Shown here: positions 27,177 through 37,332 of the stretch, piece after piece
Numbering within the stretch: the first letter of the stretch is position 1
How the letters are laid out: each line of letters opens with the position of its first letter
Assembly: GCF_001941825.1 (NCBI RefSeq)
Contig: NZ_CP019038.1
Span: 2,976,001-3,040,000, forward strand
Length of the DNA: 64,000 nucleotides
Direction of reading: 5' to 3'
From: Massilia putida
GTDB taxonomy: Bacteria; Pseudomonadota; Gammaproteobacteria; Burkholderiales; Burkholderiaceae_D
Notes under the pieces: model-generated
The model's database searches: none
Told to the model about the DNA's origin: nothing
The model's input: the letters and a program-made list of their open reading frames with translations, nothing else
Position numbers and translations under genes: made by a program

Positions 27177-30074
27177 ATGCGTATCGTGATCGACTTCGAC
27201 GACAGCCAGGATCGCATCGATTCGGCGGCGCTGACGCTCGCCCAGGACCTGGTGCGCACGGCCGCCGGCCATGACATCCGGGTGACCGTCTCGAACCGCT
27301 CGCACGTGGCGGTGGAGACGCTGCGCTCGGTGTTCAAGGACCGCCTGCGCGTGTTCGATTTGCCTGGCAATCCCCGCTACGCGGCCGCGGTGCGCATCCA
27401 CGCCTTCGCCGGCCTTGCGCCGGACGTCGTGCTGACCTTGGCCAGAGCCGGCCGCGCCCGCGCCATGCCGGGCGCGCCGTTCGCGCACGTCGTGTCCGCG
27501 CCCGGCACCGAGAGCGCCGGCGCGCTGTGGACCCGCGTCGCCGCCAGCGCGGCCGAAAGCGCGGCGCCGCCCCTGGCGCCGCAAGGCCGCCCGAAACTGG
27601 CGTACGTGTCCCCGCTGCCGCCCGTCAAATCGGGCATCGCCGACTACAGCGCGGAACTGCTGCCGGAACTGGCGAAGCACTACGACATCGACCTCGTCGT
27701 CGACCAGGAACACGTGAACGATTCGCGCGTGGCGGGCTTCCCGCAACACAGCCCCGCCTGGCTGCGCGACAACGCGCACCTGTTCGACCGCGTGCTGTAC
27801 CACTTCGGCAATTCGCACGCGCACCAGCACATGTTCGCATTGATCCGCGACGTGCCCGGCGTCGTCGTGCTGCACGACTTCTTCTTTTCGGGCGTGCTGG
27901 ACAACCTGGAACGCGAAGCGTATCTGCCGCAGGCGTTCATGCAGGCGCTGTACGAATCGCACGGCTTCAGTGGCCTGCTCGACCACGCGAGGAACGGCCG
28001 CAATTCGGCCATCTGGAAGTACCCCGTCAACAAGGGCGTGCTGGATGCGGCGGCCGGCGTGATCGTGCACTCGGATTTTTCCAGAACGTTGGCAAGCGAC
28101 TGGTACGGAGAACAGACGGCCGAACACTGGCGCACCATCCCGCTGCTGCGCGGCCGGCCGGAAGGCAGCATCGGGCCTGACGCGCGCGCGGCCGCCCGCA
28201 CGCGCCTGGGTTTGGCGATGGACGACTACGTCGTGTGCACGTTCGGCATGCTGGGCCGCACGAAGCTGAACGCGGAATTGCTGGACGCCTTCCTCGCTTC
28301 GCCGCTCGCTCTGGATGCGCATTGCAAACTGGTGTTCGTCGGCGAGAACGACCCGGGCCTGTACGGCGGCGAGCTGCTGCGCAAGGCCGGCGCCAGCACG
28401 GCCAACGAGCGCATCCGCGTCACGGGCTTCGTCGACGCGGCCACCTACGCGGACTACCTGGCCGCCGCCGACTGCGCCGTACAGCTGCGCACGTCGACGC
28501 GCGGCGAGACGTCGGCCTCCGTGCTCGACTGCCTGTTGTATGCGCTGCCGACCATCGTCAACGCGCACGGCTCGACGGCCTCGATCGACGATCGCCTGCT
28601 CGTCAAGCTGCGCGACGAGTTCACGGTGCCGGAACTGGCCGACGCGCTGGCCCGCCTGCACGCCGATGCCGATGTGCGTACGGAGCTCGGCCAGCGCGCC
28701 CTCGCCCACATGGATGCCGAGCACGCGCCCGCGCGCGTCGGGCGGATGTACGTCGACGCGATCGAACACTTCACGCACCACGGCAGGCACGCGCTGTACC
28801 GCCAGGTCGTGCGCGCCGCCGCGCCCGTCTGCCCGGACAGCGAGTTGGCGCCGCTCGCCGCCGCCATCGCGTTCAACCGCGTGCCCGTCGCGCCGCGCCA
28901 GCTGCTGGTCGACGTGTCCGCCCTCGTGCAGTCGGACCTCAAGACGGGCATCCAGCGCGTCGTGCGCAGCGTCCTGCTGGCGATGCTGAACGATCCGCCG
29001 GCGGGCTTCCGCGTCGAGCCCGTGTTTTCCCACGGCGGCGGCAACGCCTACCGCTACGCGCGCCAGTTCGCGCTCGGCATGACCGGGACGACCGACCTCA
29101 CGTTGGAAGACGCGCCCGTCGACCTGCGCCCCGGCGACGTGTTCCTCGGCCTCGACCTGTTCACGAACGGCACGTCGCAAAACGAAGCGCTGCTGCGGTC
29201 GATGGCCGACCGCGGCGTGCACATCCACTTCGTCGTGTACGACCTGCTGCCGATGCTGCGTCCGGACGTGTTCCCGTTCGGGACGGAACAGTATTTCGGC
29301 GACTTCCTGCGCACCGTGCACGCGGTGTCCGACGGCGTGATCTGCATCTCGCGCGCCGTCGCCGACGAACTGGCGGCGTGGTACGACGGCCAGGGCCTGC
29401 GCCGGCGCCTGCCGCTGCAACTGGGCTGGTTCCACCTGGGCGCCGACATCGACGCCAGCGCCCCGAGCACGGGCCTGCCGCCCGATGCCCACGTCGTGCT
29501 GGCCGCGCTCGCCGCGCGCCCCAGTTTCCTGATGGTCGGCACCGTCGAACCGCGCAAGGGCCAGGCCCAGGCGCTGGCGGCGTTCGAACAGTTGTGGGAA
29601 CGGGGCGTGGACGTCAACCTCGTCATCGTCGGCAAGGAAGGCTGGATGGTCGAGCAACTCGCCGCGCGCATGGCCGATCATCCGGAGAAGGGCAAGCGCA
29701 TGTTCTGGCTCGCCGGGATCTCGGACGAGATGCTGCTGAAACTGTACGCCGGCTCGTCGGCGTTGCTGGCCGCTTCGGAAGGCGAAGGCTTCGGCTTGCC
29801 GCTGATCGAGGCCGCGCAGCACGGCATCCCGATCGTCGCGCGCAGCCTGCCCGTATTCCGCGAAGTCGCGGGCGAGCACGCGTATTACTTCGACGGCCTG
29901 GCCCCCGCCGACCTGGCGCGCGCGCTCGAAGACTGGCTCGCGCTGTGGCGCGACGGGAAGGCGCCCGCCTCCACCGGCATGCCATGGCTGACGTGGGACC
30001 GCAGCGCGCGCCAGGTGGTCGACGCCGTCGTCGGCGGCAAGTGGTATCGCACGCTGCCCGGCACGGACGCTTGA
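27177..30074 (+). CDS. double GT-B glycosyltransferase
   Basis: The 965-residue protein carries two GT4-like glycosyltransferase units. The first spans about 140-550 (YVSPLPPVKSGIADYS at 142; sugar-nucleotide site around TSASVLDCLLYALPTIV at about 445). The second spans about 575-965 (DVSALVQSDLKTGIQRVVRSV; MVGTVEPRKGQ at about 785; EGEGFGLPLIEAAQHGIP at about 867 with the E-x7-E motif). It likely adds two sugars in sequence to an exported glycan. It starts 3 bases after the FkbM stop. Confidence 0.9.
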   Translation: MRIVIDFDDSQDRIDSAALTLAQDLVRTAAGHDIRVTVSNRSHVAVETLRSVFKDRLRVFDLPGNPRYAAAVRIHAFAGLAPDVVLTLARAGRARAMPGAPFAHVVSAPGTESAGALWTRVAASAAESAAPPLAPQGRPKLAYVSPLPPVKSGIADYSAELLPELAKHYDIDLVVDQEHVNDSRVAGFPQHSPAWLRDNAHLFDRVLYHFGNSHAHQHMFALIRDVPGVVVLHDFFFSGVLDNLEREAYLPQAFMQALYESHGFSGLLDHARNGRNSAIWKYPVNKGVLDAAAGVIVHSDFSRTLASDWYGEQTAEHWRTIPLLRGRPEGSIGPDARAAARTRLGLAMDDYVVCTFGMLGRTKLNAELLDAFLASPLALDAHCKLVFVGENDPGLYGGELLRKAGASTANERIRVTGFVDAATYADYLAAADCAVQLRTSTRGETSASVLDCLLYALPTIVNAHGSTASIDDRLLVKLRDEFTVPELADALARLHADADVRTELGQRALAHMDAEHAPARVGRMYVDAIEHFTHHGRHALYRQVVRAAAPVCPDSELAPLAAAIAFNRVPVAPRQLLVDVSALVQSDLKTGIQRVVRSVLLAMLNDPPAGFRVEPVFSHGGGNAYRYARQFALGMTGTTDLTLEDAPVDLRPGDVFLGLDLFTNGTSQNEALLRSMADRGVHIHFVVYDLLPMLRPDVFPFGTEQYFGDFLRTVHAVSDGVICISRAVADELAAWYDGQGLRRRLPLQLGWFHLGADIDASAPSTGLPPDAHVVLAALAARPSFLMVGTVEPRKGQAQALAAFEQLWERGVDVNLVIVGKEGWMVEQLAARMADHPEKGKRMFWLAGISDEMLLKLYAGSSALLAASEGEGFGLPLIEAAQHGIPIVARSLPVFREVAGEHAYYFDGLAPADLARALEDWLALWRDGKAPASTGMPWLTWDRSARQVVDAVVGGKWYRTLPGTDA

Positions 30075-30080
30075 CCGGCG

Positions 30081-31601
30081 ATGCGGCCCGCTGACGATCC
30101 CGCCCTGCGCCGGCTGCCCGCGGGCTGGCGCGCCTGGCGCTTTCCGCTCGCGCTGCTGGCCGCGCTGAGCATCCTGTTCGGCCTCTCCCAACCGATCCTC
30201 GGCGGCGACATGCTCGAGTACACGCTCGACACGGTCGCCATCGCGCACCACGGCACGCCCGACATCCGCCTCGCCGACATCGCCGCCGTGCGCAAGCTCG
30301 TGCCGCAACTGGGCTGGGCGTTCGATCCGCTCGAACAGGACATGCGCGAAGGCAGGCAGAACGTGTACCCCGCGTTCGCGCGCGGGCGATACGGTGACGT
30401 CTTCCCGATTCACTTCTTCGGCTATCCCGCGCTGGCGGCGCTGCCGCTGCGCGTGTTCGAGACGGTGGGCATCGCGCCGTTGAAGGCGTTCCAGGCCGCG
30501 AACTACGCGGCTGTGTTCGTGCTCGGCCTGGCGCTGCTGCGCTTTTTCCGCTCGGCCGTGCGCGCCGGCCTGGGCGTGCTGCTGTTCCTCGGCTGCGGCG
30601 GCATGCTGTACATGAACCAGACGAGCCCGGAGTGCGTCAGCGCCGCGTCGCTGCTGGCCGGCCTGCTGTTCTGGCTGGGCGGGTCGCCCGTCGCCGGCGG
30701 CATCATGGCCGGTCTCGCGGCCCAGCAGAATCCGACCATCGTGATGTTCTTCGCCTTCGCGCCGCTGCTCAAACTGTGTGCCGACTGGCGCCACGACGCA
30801 GGCTTCAAGACCAACGCGAAGGCACAGCTGACCCGCGCGAACGTCACCGGATTCGCGGCGGGCCTCGCCGTGTTCGCGCTGCCGCCGCTGTTCAACCTCG
30901 TCCAGTTCGGCGTACCCAACATCATCGCGCGCAGGTTTTCCGATCCGGGCCTCATCAGCGGCACGCGCCTCGTGTCGTTCTTCTTCGACCTGAACCAGGG
31001 CGCGATCGTCGCGCTGCCCGGCGTGGCGGCGGCGCTGCTCGTATGGGGCTGGCGCCGCAACCTGCATCTGACGGCCTTGTGCCTGGCCCTCGTGCTGGCG
31101 CTGATCCTGCCCGCGCTGGCCGTGTTGAACTGGAATTCCGGCGCGGCCGGCGTCATGCGCTATGCGTTCTGGGCCGGCATGCCGCTCGTGTTCGCGCTGC
31201 TCCTGCGCGTGCGCATGCACGGGCGCTGGCCGCCGCTGCTGGCGCTGTGGCTGGTGCTGACGCAGGGCGGCGCCATGCTCAACGCGGGCAGCTATACCTA
31301 CGTGGAATTCAGTCCGCTCGCGCGCTTCGTGCTGGCCCATGCGCCGGACCACTACCATCCGGAACCGGAAATCTTCGCCGAACGCATGGCGCATAACGAC
31401 GACTACATCCAGCCGGACAAGGTCTATGTGTACCGCCCGGCCGGGCTGCCGGCCAAGGCGCTGTTCAACGCCGCCAATAAAAACGCCGGCGCACAGTTGT
31501 GCGGTCCGGGCCGCACGCTGGCATCCGGCAACCGCATCGTCGAAAGCGCGCAGGGCTGGCGCTACCTCGACGGCGACCCGCTCTGCATGCCCGCGCCTTG
31601 A
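30081..31601 (+). CDS. polytopic membrane protein, possible GT39/GT87-like glycosyltransferase
   Basis: The 506-residue protein has roughly ten membrane helices and an early extracytoplasmic acidic motif (ILGGDMLEYTLDTVAI). Its periplasmic loop contains GDVFPIHFFGYPALAALPLRV. The topology and early acidic motif are like GT-C enzymes that use lipid-linked sugars, but I cannot place it in a named family. It follows the glycosyltransferase by 6 bases and ends the exporter operon. It could finish or modify the glycan in the periplasm. Confidence 0.7.
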   Translation: MRPADDPALRRLPAGWRAWRFPLALLAALSILFGLSQPILGGDMLEYTLDTVAIAHHGTPDIRLADIAAVRKLVPQLGWAFDPLEQDMREGRQNVYPAFARGRYGDVFPIHFFGYPALAALPLRVFETVGIAPLKAFQAANYAAVFVLGLALLRFFRSAVRAGLGVLLFLGCGGMLYMNQTSPECVSAASLLAGLLFWLGGSPVAGGIMAGLAAQQNPTIVMFFAFAPLLKLCADWRHDAGFKTNAKAQLTRANVTGFAAGLAVFALPPLFNLVQFGVPNIIARRFSDPGLISGTRLVSFFFDLNQGAIVALPGVAAALLVWGWRRNLHLTALCLALVLALILPALAVLNWNSGAAGVMRYAFWAGMPLVFALLLRVRMHGRWPPLLALWLVLTQGGAMLNAGSYTYVEFSPLARFVLAHAPDHYHPEPEIFAERMAHNDDYIQPDKVYVYRPAGLPAKALFNAANKNAGAQLCGPGRTLASGNRIVESAQGWRYLDGDPLCMPAP

Positions 31602-31682
31602 TCGCATTAGTGCGGTCACGAACAGTGTGGCGTCGGCGACCGCCCTAGAATTTCACCATCGAGCTTCATCGGGGATCGCGCG

Positions 31683-33383
31683 ATGGTGATGGGACCGGAC
31701 AAGGAAAACGCCCTCAAGAACGGCATGGAGGAGCAAGGCGGCGGCCAGAGCTTCGGCGTGCCCGCGGCCGGCGAGATCGAGGGGAATGCCTACGAGCCGA
31801 TGGGCAATCCCGGCGTCAACCACTGGCAGGCCACGTACATCAAGCGCGACGGACTGGACGATCGCGGCAACATCTTCTTCGCCGCCGTCGAGATGACGCG
31901 CATGCCGATGACCATCACCGATCCGCGCCAGCCGGACAACCCGATCGTGTTCTGCAACGGCGCCTTCCTCGACCTCACGCATTACAAGCAGGAAGACGTC
32001 ATCGGCCGCAATTGCCGCTTCCTGCAGGGCCCGCAGACGGACCGCCGCACGGTGGACGAGGTGCGCAAGGCCGTCGCGGAGCAGCGCGCCGTCGCCGTCG
32101 ATATCCTGAACTACAAGGCCGACGGCTCGCCGTTCTGGAACGCCCTGTTCATCGGTCCCATCTTCGACCAGGACGGCCAGCTGCTGTACTTCTTCGCATC
32201 GCAGATGGACATCTCGGAACGCCGCCTGAGCCAGGAATCCCATCTGCAGGCACAGAAGATGGAAGCGATCGGCCAGCTGACGGCCGGCATGGCGCACGAC
32301 TTCAACAACCTGCTGCAGGTCATCAACGGCAATCTGGAAGTCGCCCTGATCGGCCTGGACAAGCCGGACATGGCGCGCGGCGCGCTGGAACGGGCGCAGC
32401 GCGCGGCCATGCGCGCGGGCAGACTCACCCAGCAGCTGCTGACGTTCGCGCGCAAGCAGCGGCTCGAGCCCAGGCCCGTCAACATCAACAACCTCGTCGT
32501 GGAGTTCTCCGAGATGTTGGTGCGCACGCTGGGCAACAAGATCGACCTGCGCCTCGACCTGCGTCCCGGCCTGCCGCTGTGCCATCTCGACCCGACGCAC
32601 CTCGAGATGGCGCTCCTGAATGTGCTGATCAACGCGCGCGACGCGCTGCCGGAGGGCGGCGAGGTGACCGTCGCCACGGCGGTCGTGCGCGACGAGGACC
32701 GCATCAAGGCGCACAACCTCGACCCCGGCACCTACGTCGACCTGTGCGTGATCGATCACGGCATCGGCATGCCGCCCGAAGTCCTGCGCCGCGCGACCGA
32801 GCCCTTCTTCACGACCAAGGGGCCGGGCACGGGCCTCGGGCTGGCGATGGTGCACGGCTTCGTGCAGCAGTCGCACGGCCGCCTGGAAATCGACAGCACG
32901 CCGGACAAAGGCACGACGGTGCGCATGATCTTCCCGGTGGCCGACCACGGGGCCGAATCCGGCGCCGACGGCCAGGATGACGCCGCCGCGCCGGACGCCC
33001 ACGACGCGGCCGGCAGCAAGCCCAGCGTCCTCGTCGTCGAGGACAACGACGATGTGCGCGAACTGGCCGAGAGCGTGCTGGGCATGGCCGGCTACGCGGT
33101 CTTGTCGGCTGCCAGCGGCGAACAGGCGCTGACCCTGCTGCGGCAAGGCGCGCGGGTCGATCTGCTGTTCACGGACGTGATCATGCCGGGCGGGATGAAC
33201 GGCCTGCAGCTCGTCGACGAAGTCCGCCGCCTGCGCCCGCGGCTGCCGGTGCTCGTCACGACGGGGTATATGGATGAATTGCCGCGCCAGGGCCAGGGGC
33301 AGCGGTTGAATATCCTCGCCAAGCCGTACAAGCATGGCGACCTGCTGGCGCGGGTGGAGGCGGCGCTGGGGCGGGACGTATAA
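31683..33383 (+). CDS. LOV-domain hybrid histidine kinase with C-terminal receiver
   Basis: The 566-residue protein has a PAS/LOV domain (about 60-180) with the photoactive motif GRNCRFLQGP at 108-117. Its cysteine forms a flavin adduct under blue light in known LOV proteins. A histidine kinase follows, with the phospho-acceptor in MAHDFNNLL (His205) and ATP-binding boxes NVLINARDAL and GTGLGLAMVHGF. A receiver domain (about 448-566) has Asp498 in LLFTDVIMPGG. No membrane helix is present, so it is cytoplasmic. ATG at 31689 is an alternative start. No separate response regulator lies nearby. Confidence 0.93.
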   Translation: MVMGPDKENALKNGMEEQGGGQSFGVPAAGEIEGNAYEPMGNPGVNHWQATYIKRDGLDDRGNIFFAAVEMTRMPMTITDPRQPDNPIVFCNGAFLDLTHYKQEDVIGRNCRFLQGPQTDRRTVDEVRKAVAEQRAVAVDILNYKADGSPFWNALFIGPIFDQDGQLLYFFASQMDISERRLSQESHLQAQKMEAIGQLTAGMAHDFNNLLQVINGNLEVALIGLDKPDMARGALERAQRAAMRAGRLTQQLLTFARKQRLEPRPVNINNLVVEFSEMLVRTLGNKIDLRLDLRPGLPLCHLDPTHLEMALLNVLINARDALPEGGEVTVATAVVRDEDRIKAHNLDPGTYVDLCVIDHGIGMPPEVLRRATEPFFTTKGPGTGLGLAMVHGFVQQSHGRLEIDSTPDKGTTVRMIFPVADHGAESGADGQDDAAAPDAHDAAGSKPSVLVVEDNDDVRELAESVLGMAGYAVLSAASGEQALTLLRQGARVDLLFTDVIMPGGMNGLQLVDEVRRLRPRLPVLVTTGYMDELPRQGQGQRLNILAKPYKHGDLLARVEAALGRDV

Positions 33384-33384
33384 A

Positions 33385-33518
33385 CGTCATTCCCGCGGAA
33401 GCGGGAATCCATGCCGAGTTGCCGAAGTCCGGTTGTCAGACACCTTGTCAAGCATCCCGCAGTCCGGATTCTGATGCTCGGCATGGGTCCCCGCTTGCGC
33501 GGGGACGACGGCCACTGC
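33385..33518. repeat. dispersed inverted repeat, copy B (dRS3-like)
   Basis: The arms ATTCCCGCGGAAGCGGGAAT-CCATGCCGAG and, inverted, CTCGGCATGGGTCCCCGCTTGCGCGGGGAC enclose about 70 bases. It lies between the convergent LOV-kinase and rhlE genes. The arms match copies at 3705 and 40914 at most positions. Confidence 0.7.
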
Positions 33519-33523
33519 CAACA

Positions 33524-33554
33524 AAAAAGGCCTGGCGCGTCGCGTCAGGCCTTC
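33524..33554 (-). terminator. rho-independent terminator of rhlE
   Basis: An 8-bp stem AAGGCCTG/CAGGCCTT is followed on the minus strand by a T run (complement of 33524-33529). It begins 8 bases after the rhlE stop codon. Confidence 0.85.
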
Positions 33555-33561
33555 ATCTTGA

Positions 33562-35025
<1,464 letters not shown>

Positions 35026-35388
35026 GTTTTCTTTCGGGCAATGAATCGTTGCGTTCTACGGCCGGGCTGCTGCCCTGGCAGGGCCAACGCGGGAAAACCG
35101 GGGTGACGGGACGCGCCTCGCGCGGCTTGGCCGGGAGCGGCGACTTTGGCTGCCTGGTCAGCGCCACACGGCGCCGCACGGACGTAGAGAGTCTAAATCG
35201 CGCTCAAGGTTACCTCAAATCCTACCCCCTGTATATGAAATCCGCGTTTTTGACGGCAAATTACAATGTTTTAATCCCCTGCTCTTTACGTTCCTTTACC
35301 CGGCTTTACACCGTCCGGCCTGCTTCCCGGGCCGCCTTCGGCCGATAATGCATGCAGTCAACAATCCCGCTTAGCAAAGGATTCCATC
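35026..35388. other. divergent intergenic region, rhlE / EF-hand gene
   Basis: This 363-base region must hold both promoters. A TTGACG at 35250 and AT-rich sequence after it suggest the plus-strand promoter, but the spacing to a -10 box is poor. The AAAGGATTCC ribosome-binding site of the EF-hand gene ends it. The long rhlE leader could carry post-transcriptional control, though I see no defined structure. Confidence 0.4.
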
Positions 35389-36066
35389 ATGGTTGCAAGC
35401 ATCAGCAGCAATACCGGCAGTCTGTCGAACTGGGCCGATTCCGTGTTTTCCAAGCTCGACACGAAGAACCAGGGGTATATCGAAAAGAGCGATCTGCAGA
35501 GCGCGCTGTCGGCGACGGGCGATTCGAGCGCCACGCCGTCGAGCGACATCGACGACGCCTTCGGCGCCCTCGACGGCGACGGCGACGGCAAGGTCACCAA
35601 GAGCGAGCTGACGGACGCGATGACGAAGCTGTCCGACCAGCTCAATGCCCAGTTCGATGCGTCGCGCATGAACGGGGGCGGCATGCGGCCGGACGGTCCG
35701 CCGCCCGGTCCGCCGCCGGGTGGTGCGGGCGGCCCCGGTGGCGCCGGCTCGACCGCTTCGACCGGCTCGGGCAGCAGCACGAGCGGCACGACCGGGGCGG
35801 CCGACACCAACGGCGACGGCACCGTCAGCGCGGCAGAACTGGCCGCTTACGATGCGAAGCAGGCGGATTCGGCCAGCGGGTCCGGCGATTCAGGCAGCGC
35901 CGCCAGCGAAGGTTCCGCGAAGGCGCATCGTCGGCACGATCCGATGCGCGAATTCGCGCACGCGCTGAAATTGCTGAAGGCCTATGCCGACAACGGCAGC
36001 GACGGCACGTCGTCGTCGACCAGCTCGACGAGCTCGTCGAGCAGCAGCATCAGCGCCGAAGCATAA
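35389..36066 (+). CDS. EF-hand calcium-binding protein
   Basis: The 225-residue protein has one degenerate EF-hand (about 24-36, LDTKNQGYIEKSDL) and two canonical 12-residue loops (DGDGDGKVTKSE at about 62-73; DTNGDGTVSAAE at about 143-154). A Pro/Gly-rich linker (PPPGPPPGG) separates them, and the C-terminus is Ser-rich. It has no signal peptide. Similar small EF-hand proteins occur in Burkholderiales and xanthomonads, and one xanthomonad member is a type III effector, but I see no secretion signal or partner here. It is preceded by AAAGG at good spacing. Expect calcium buffering or sensing. Confidence 0.85.
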   Translation: MVASISSNTGSLSNWADSVFSKLDTKNQGYIEKSDLQSALSATGDSSATPSSDIDDAFGALDGDGDGKVTKSELTDAMTKLSDQLNAQFDASRMNGGGMRPDGPPPGPPPGGAGGPGGAGSTASTGSGSSTSGTTGAADTNGDGTVSAAELAAYDAKQADSASGSGDSGSAASEGSAKAHRRHDPMREFAHALKLLKAYADNGSDGTSSSTSSTSSSSSSISAEA

Positions 36067-36067
36067 A

Positions 36068-36685
36068 TCAGGATGTGATGAGCCCGTGCTCATCGAGCAC
36101 GTCGTGCAGCAGCTCCAGCCGGATCATCGGATTGTCGAGCATGAGCATGCTCTGCTTCTGGTGATTGGGCAGCGGCAGCAGCTCGCACCAGCGGTTGGCC
36201 ACCCAGCCGCAATCGTCCAGACGGAACGGGGGCTGCACGGGCCAGCGGCTCTGCGGCACGTCGTGCAGCGATGCCAGCACGCGGTCGAGCGCGTCGGCCG
36301 CGCCCTTGAGGTCGGACGGAATGCGCACGACGTGGTCGTCTTCCAGCAGTTCGGCCTCGGCCATCCACAGGCCGTTGGTGCGGCGCTCGCTGTCCAGCAC
36401 GTTGAAGCGCGCACCGCCGCGGCACACCACCTGCAGCAGTCCCGGCGTAGACGCCGTCGTGTCCTGCACGGCGGCCAGCGTGCCCGCGGCCGCGAACTTT
36501 TCCTGCCCCTGCGGCGTGCGCACTTCCTGGCCGTGGGTCAGCAGCACGACGCCGAACGGTTCGTCCTCCGTCAGGCAATGGCTGATCATGTCGAGGTAGC
36601 GCACCTCGAAGATCTGTAGCGGCAGCACGCCGTCCGGGAACAGGACCGTGCTCAGCGGGAACAGGGGTAACGTGATCGTGGCCAT
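36068..36685 (-). CDS. Lon substrate-binding-domain protein
   Basis: The 205-residue protein has the LON N-domain opening MATITLPLFPLSTVLFPDGVLPLQIFEVRY and no ATPase or peptidase part. Stand-alone LON domains of this size are common in beta- and gammaproteobacteria and have no established biochemical role. The upstream in-frame extension has poor coding character, so I start at MATIT. It converges with the EF-hand gene, with 1 base between stop codons. Confidence 0.88.
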   Translation of the reverse strand: MATITLPLFPLSTVLFPDGVLPLQIFEVRYLDMISHCLTEDEPFGVVLLTHGQEVRTPQGQEKFAAAGTLAAVQDTTASTPGLLQVVCRGGARFNVLDSERRTNGLWMAEAELLEDDHVVRIPSDLKGAADALDRVLASLHDVPQSRWPVQPPFRLDDCGWVANRWCELLPLPNHQKQSMLMLDNPMIRLELLHDVLDEHGLITS

Positions 36686-36734
36686 GCGCGCATGATGACA
36701 GATTCGCCGCGCGGGACGGAGCACGATTGCACCG

Positions 36735-37190
36735 TCATTCGTCCCCCGGTCCTTCGATCGGCAACGTGCGTACGGCCTCGGCCAGGACGCGCAGACGCCA
36801 GCCCAGGCGCGCCCAGCCGGGGTCCGGATGATTCCCGACGCGCACCGTGACGAAGTGACCCGGCGCCGCGTCGCAGGCATACACATAGTCGCCGGCCTGC
36901 TCGAACGGCAGGCGGAACGCGTGGCCCGGCAGCACGAGCGCCTGGCCGAACACGTGCGGCGCGGCGTCGCGGTTGCGCAGCAGCAGGACGTCGCGCACGC
37001 CCAGCGTCAGGCGCACCTCGGCCGGCACCGGGCCGGCGCCGTGCGCGAACACGAAGTCGCGCTCGCGCGTGGGATAGCGCAGCGGCGCGAGCGCGGCCCA
37101 CAGCACGACCGCGACCAGGGCCAGCGCGGCGCCCCAGCGCACGCGGTGCAGCAGGCTCGCGTCGGTGGAAGAATGGGAGTGCATGGGCAT
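36735..37190 (-). CDS. membrane-anchored cupredoxin-like protein
   Basis: The 151-residue protein has one N-terminal membrane helix (about 19-37) and an extracytoplasmic beta domain. The segments LRNRDAAPHVFGQ and EQAGDYVYACDAAPGHF follow the cupredoxin layout, with candidate copper ligands His79, Cys106 and His112. The N-x-D-x-x-PH and GxYxxxC patterns are those of the Cupredoxin_1 family. A methionine axial ligand is not evident. It might carry electrons or handle copper at the membrane. No copper genes lie beside it. Confidence 0.6.
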   Translation of the reverse strand: MPMHSHSSTDASLLHRVRWGAALALVAVVLWAALAPLRYPTRERDFVFAHGAGPVPAEVRLTLGVRDVLLLRNRDAAPHVFGQALVLPGHAFRLPFEQAGDYVYACDAAPGHFVTVRVGNHPDPGWARLGWRLRVLAEAVRTLPIEGPGDE

Positions 37191-37332
37191 GGCATAAAAC
37201 GCCCATTGTAGCCGCAGCCCTGTTGTGCGCCCGTTCCGTCCAACCATGCGTATCCTTACAGGACGGCGCGCTTGCCTTGCCGGCAACGGATTTTCACCCT
37301 CATCGCCTTGTCGAGTACAGCGTACAGCAGTC

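Noticed and set aside
25821..31619. 1932-codon open frame antisense to the wzt-fkbM-glycosyltransferase operon
   Set aside because: It spans five recognisable genes on the other strand and shows only composition-driven sequence; long antisense frames are common at this GC.
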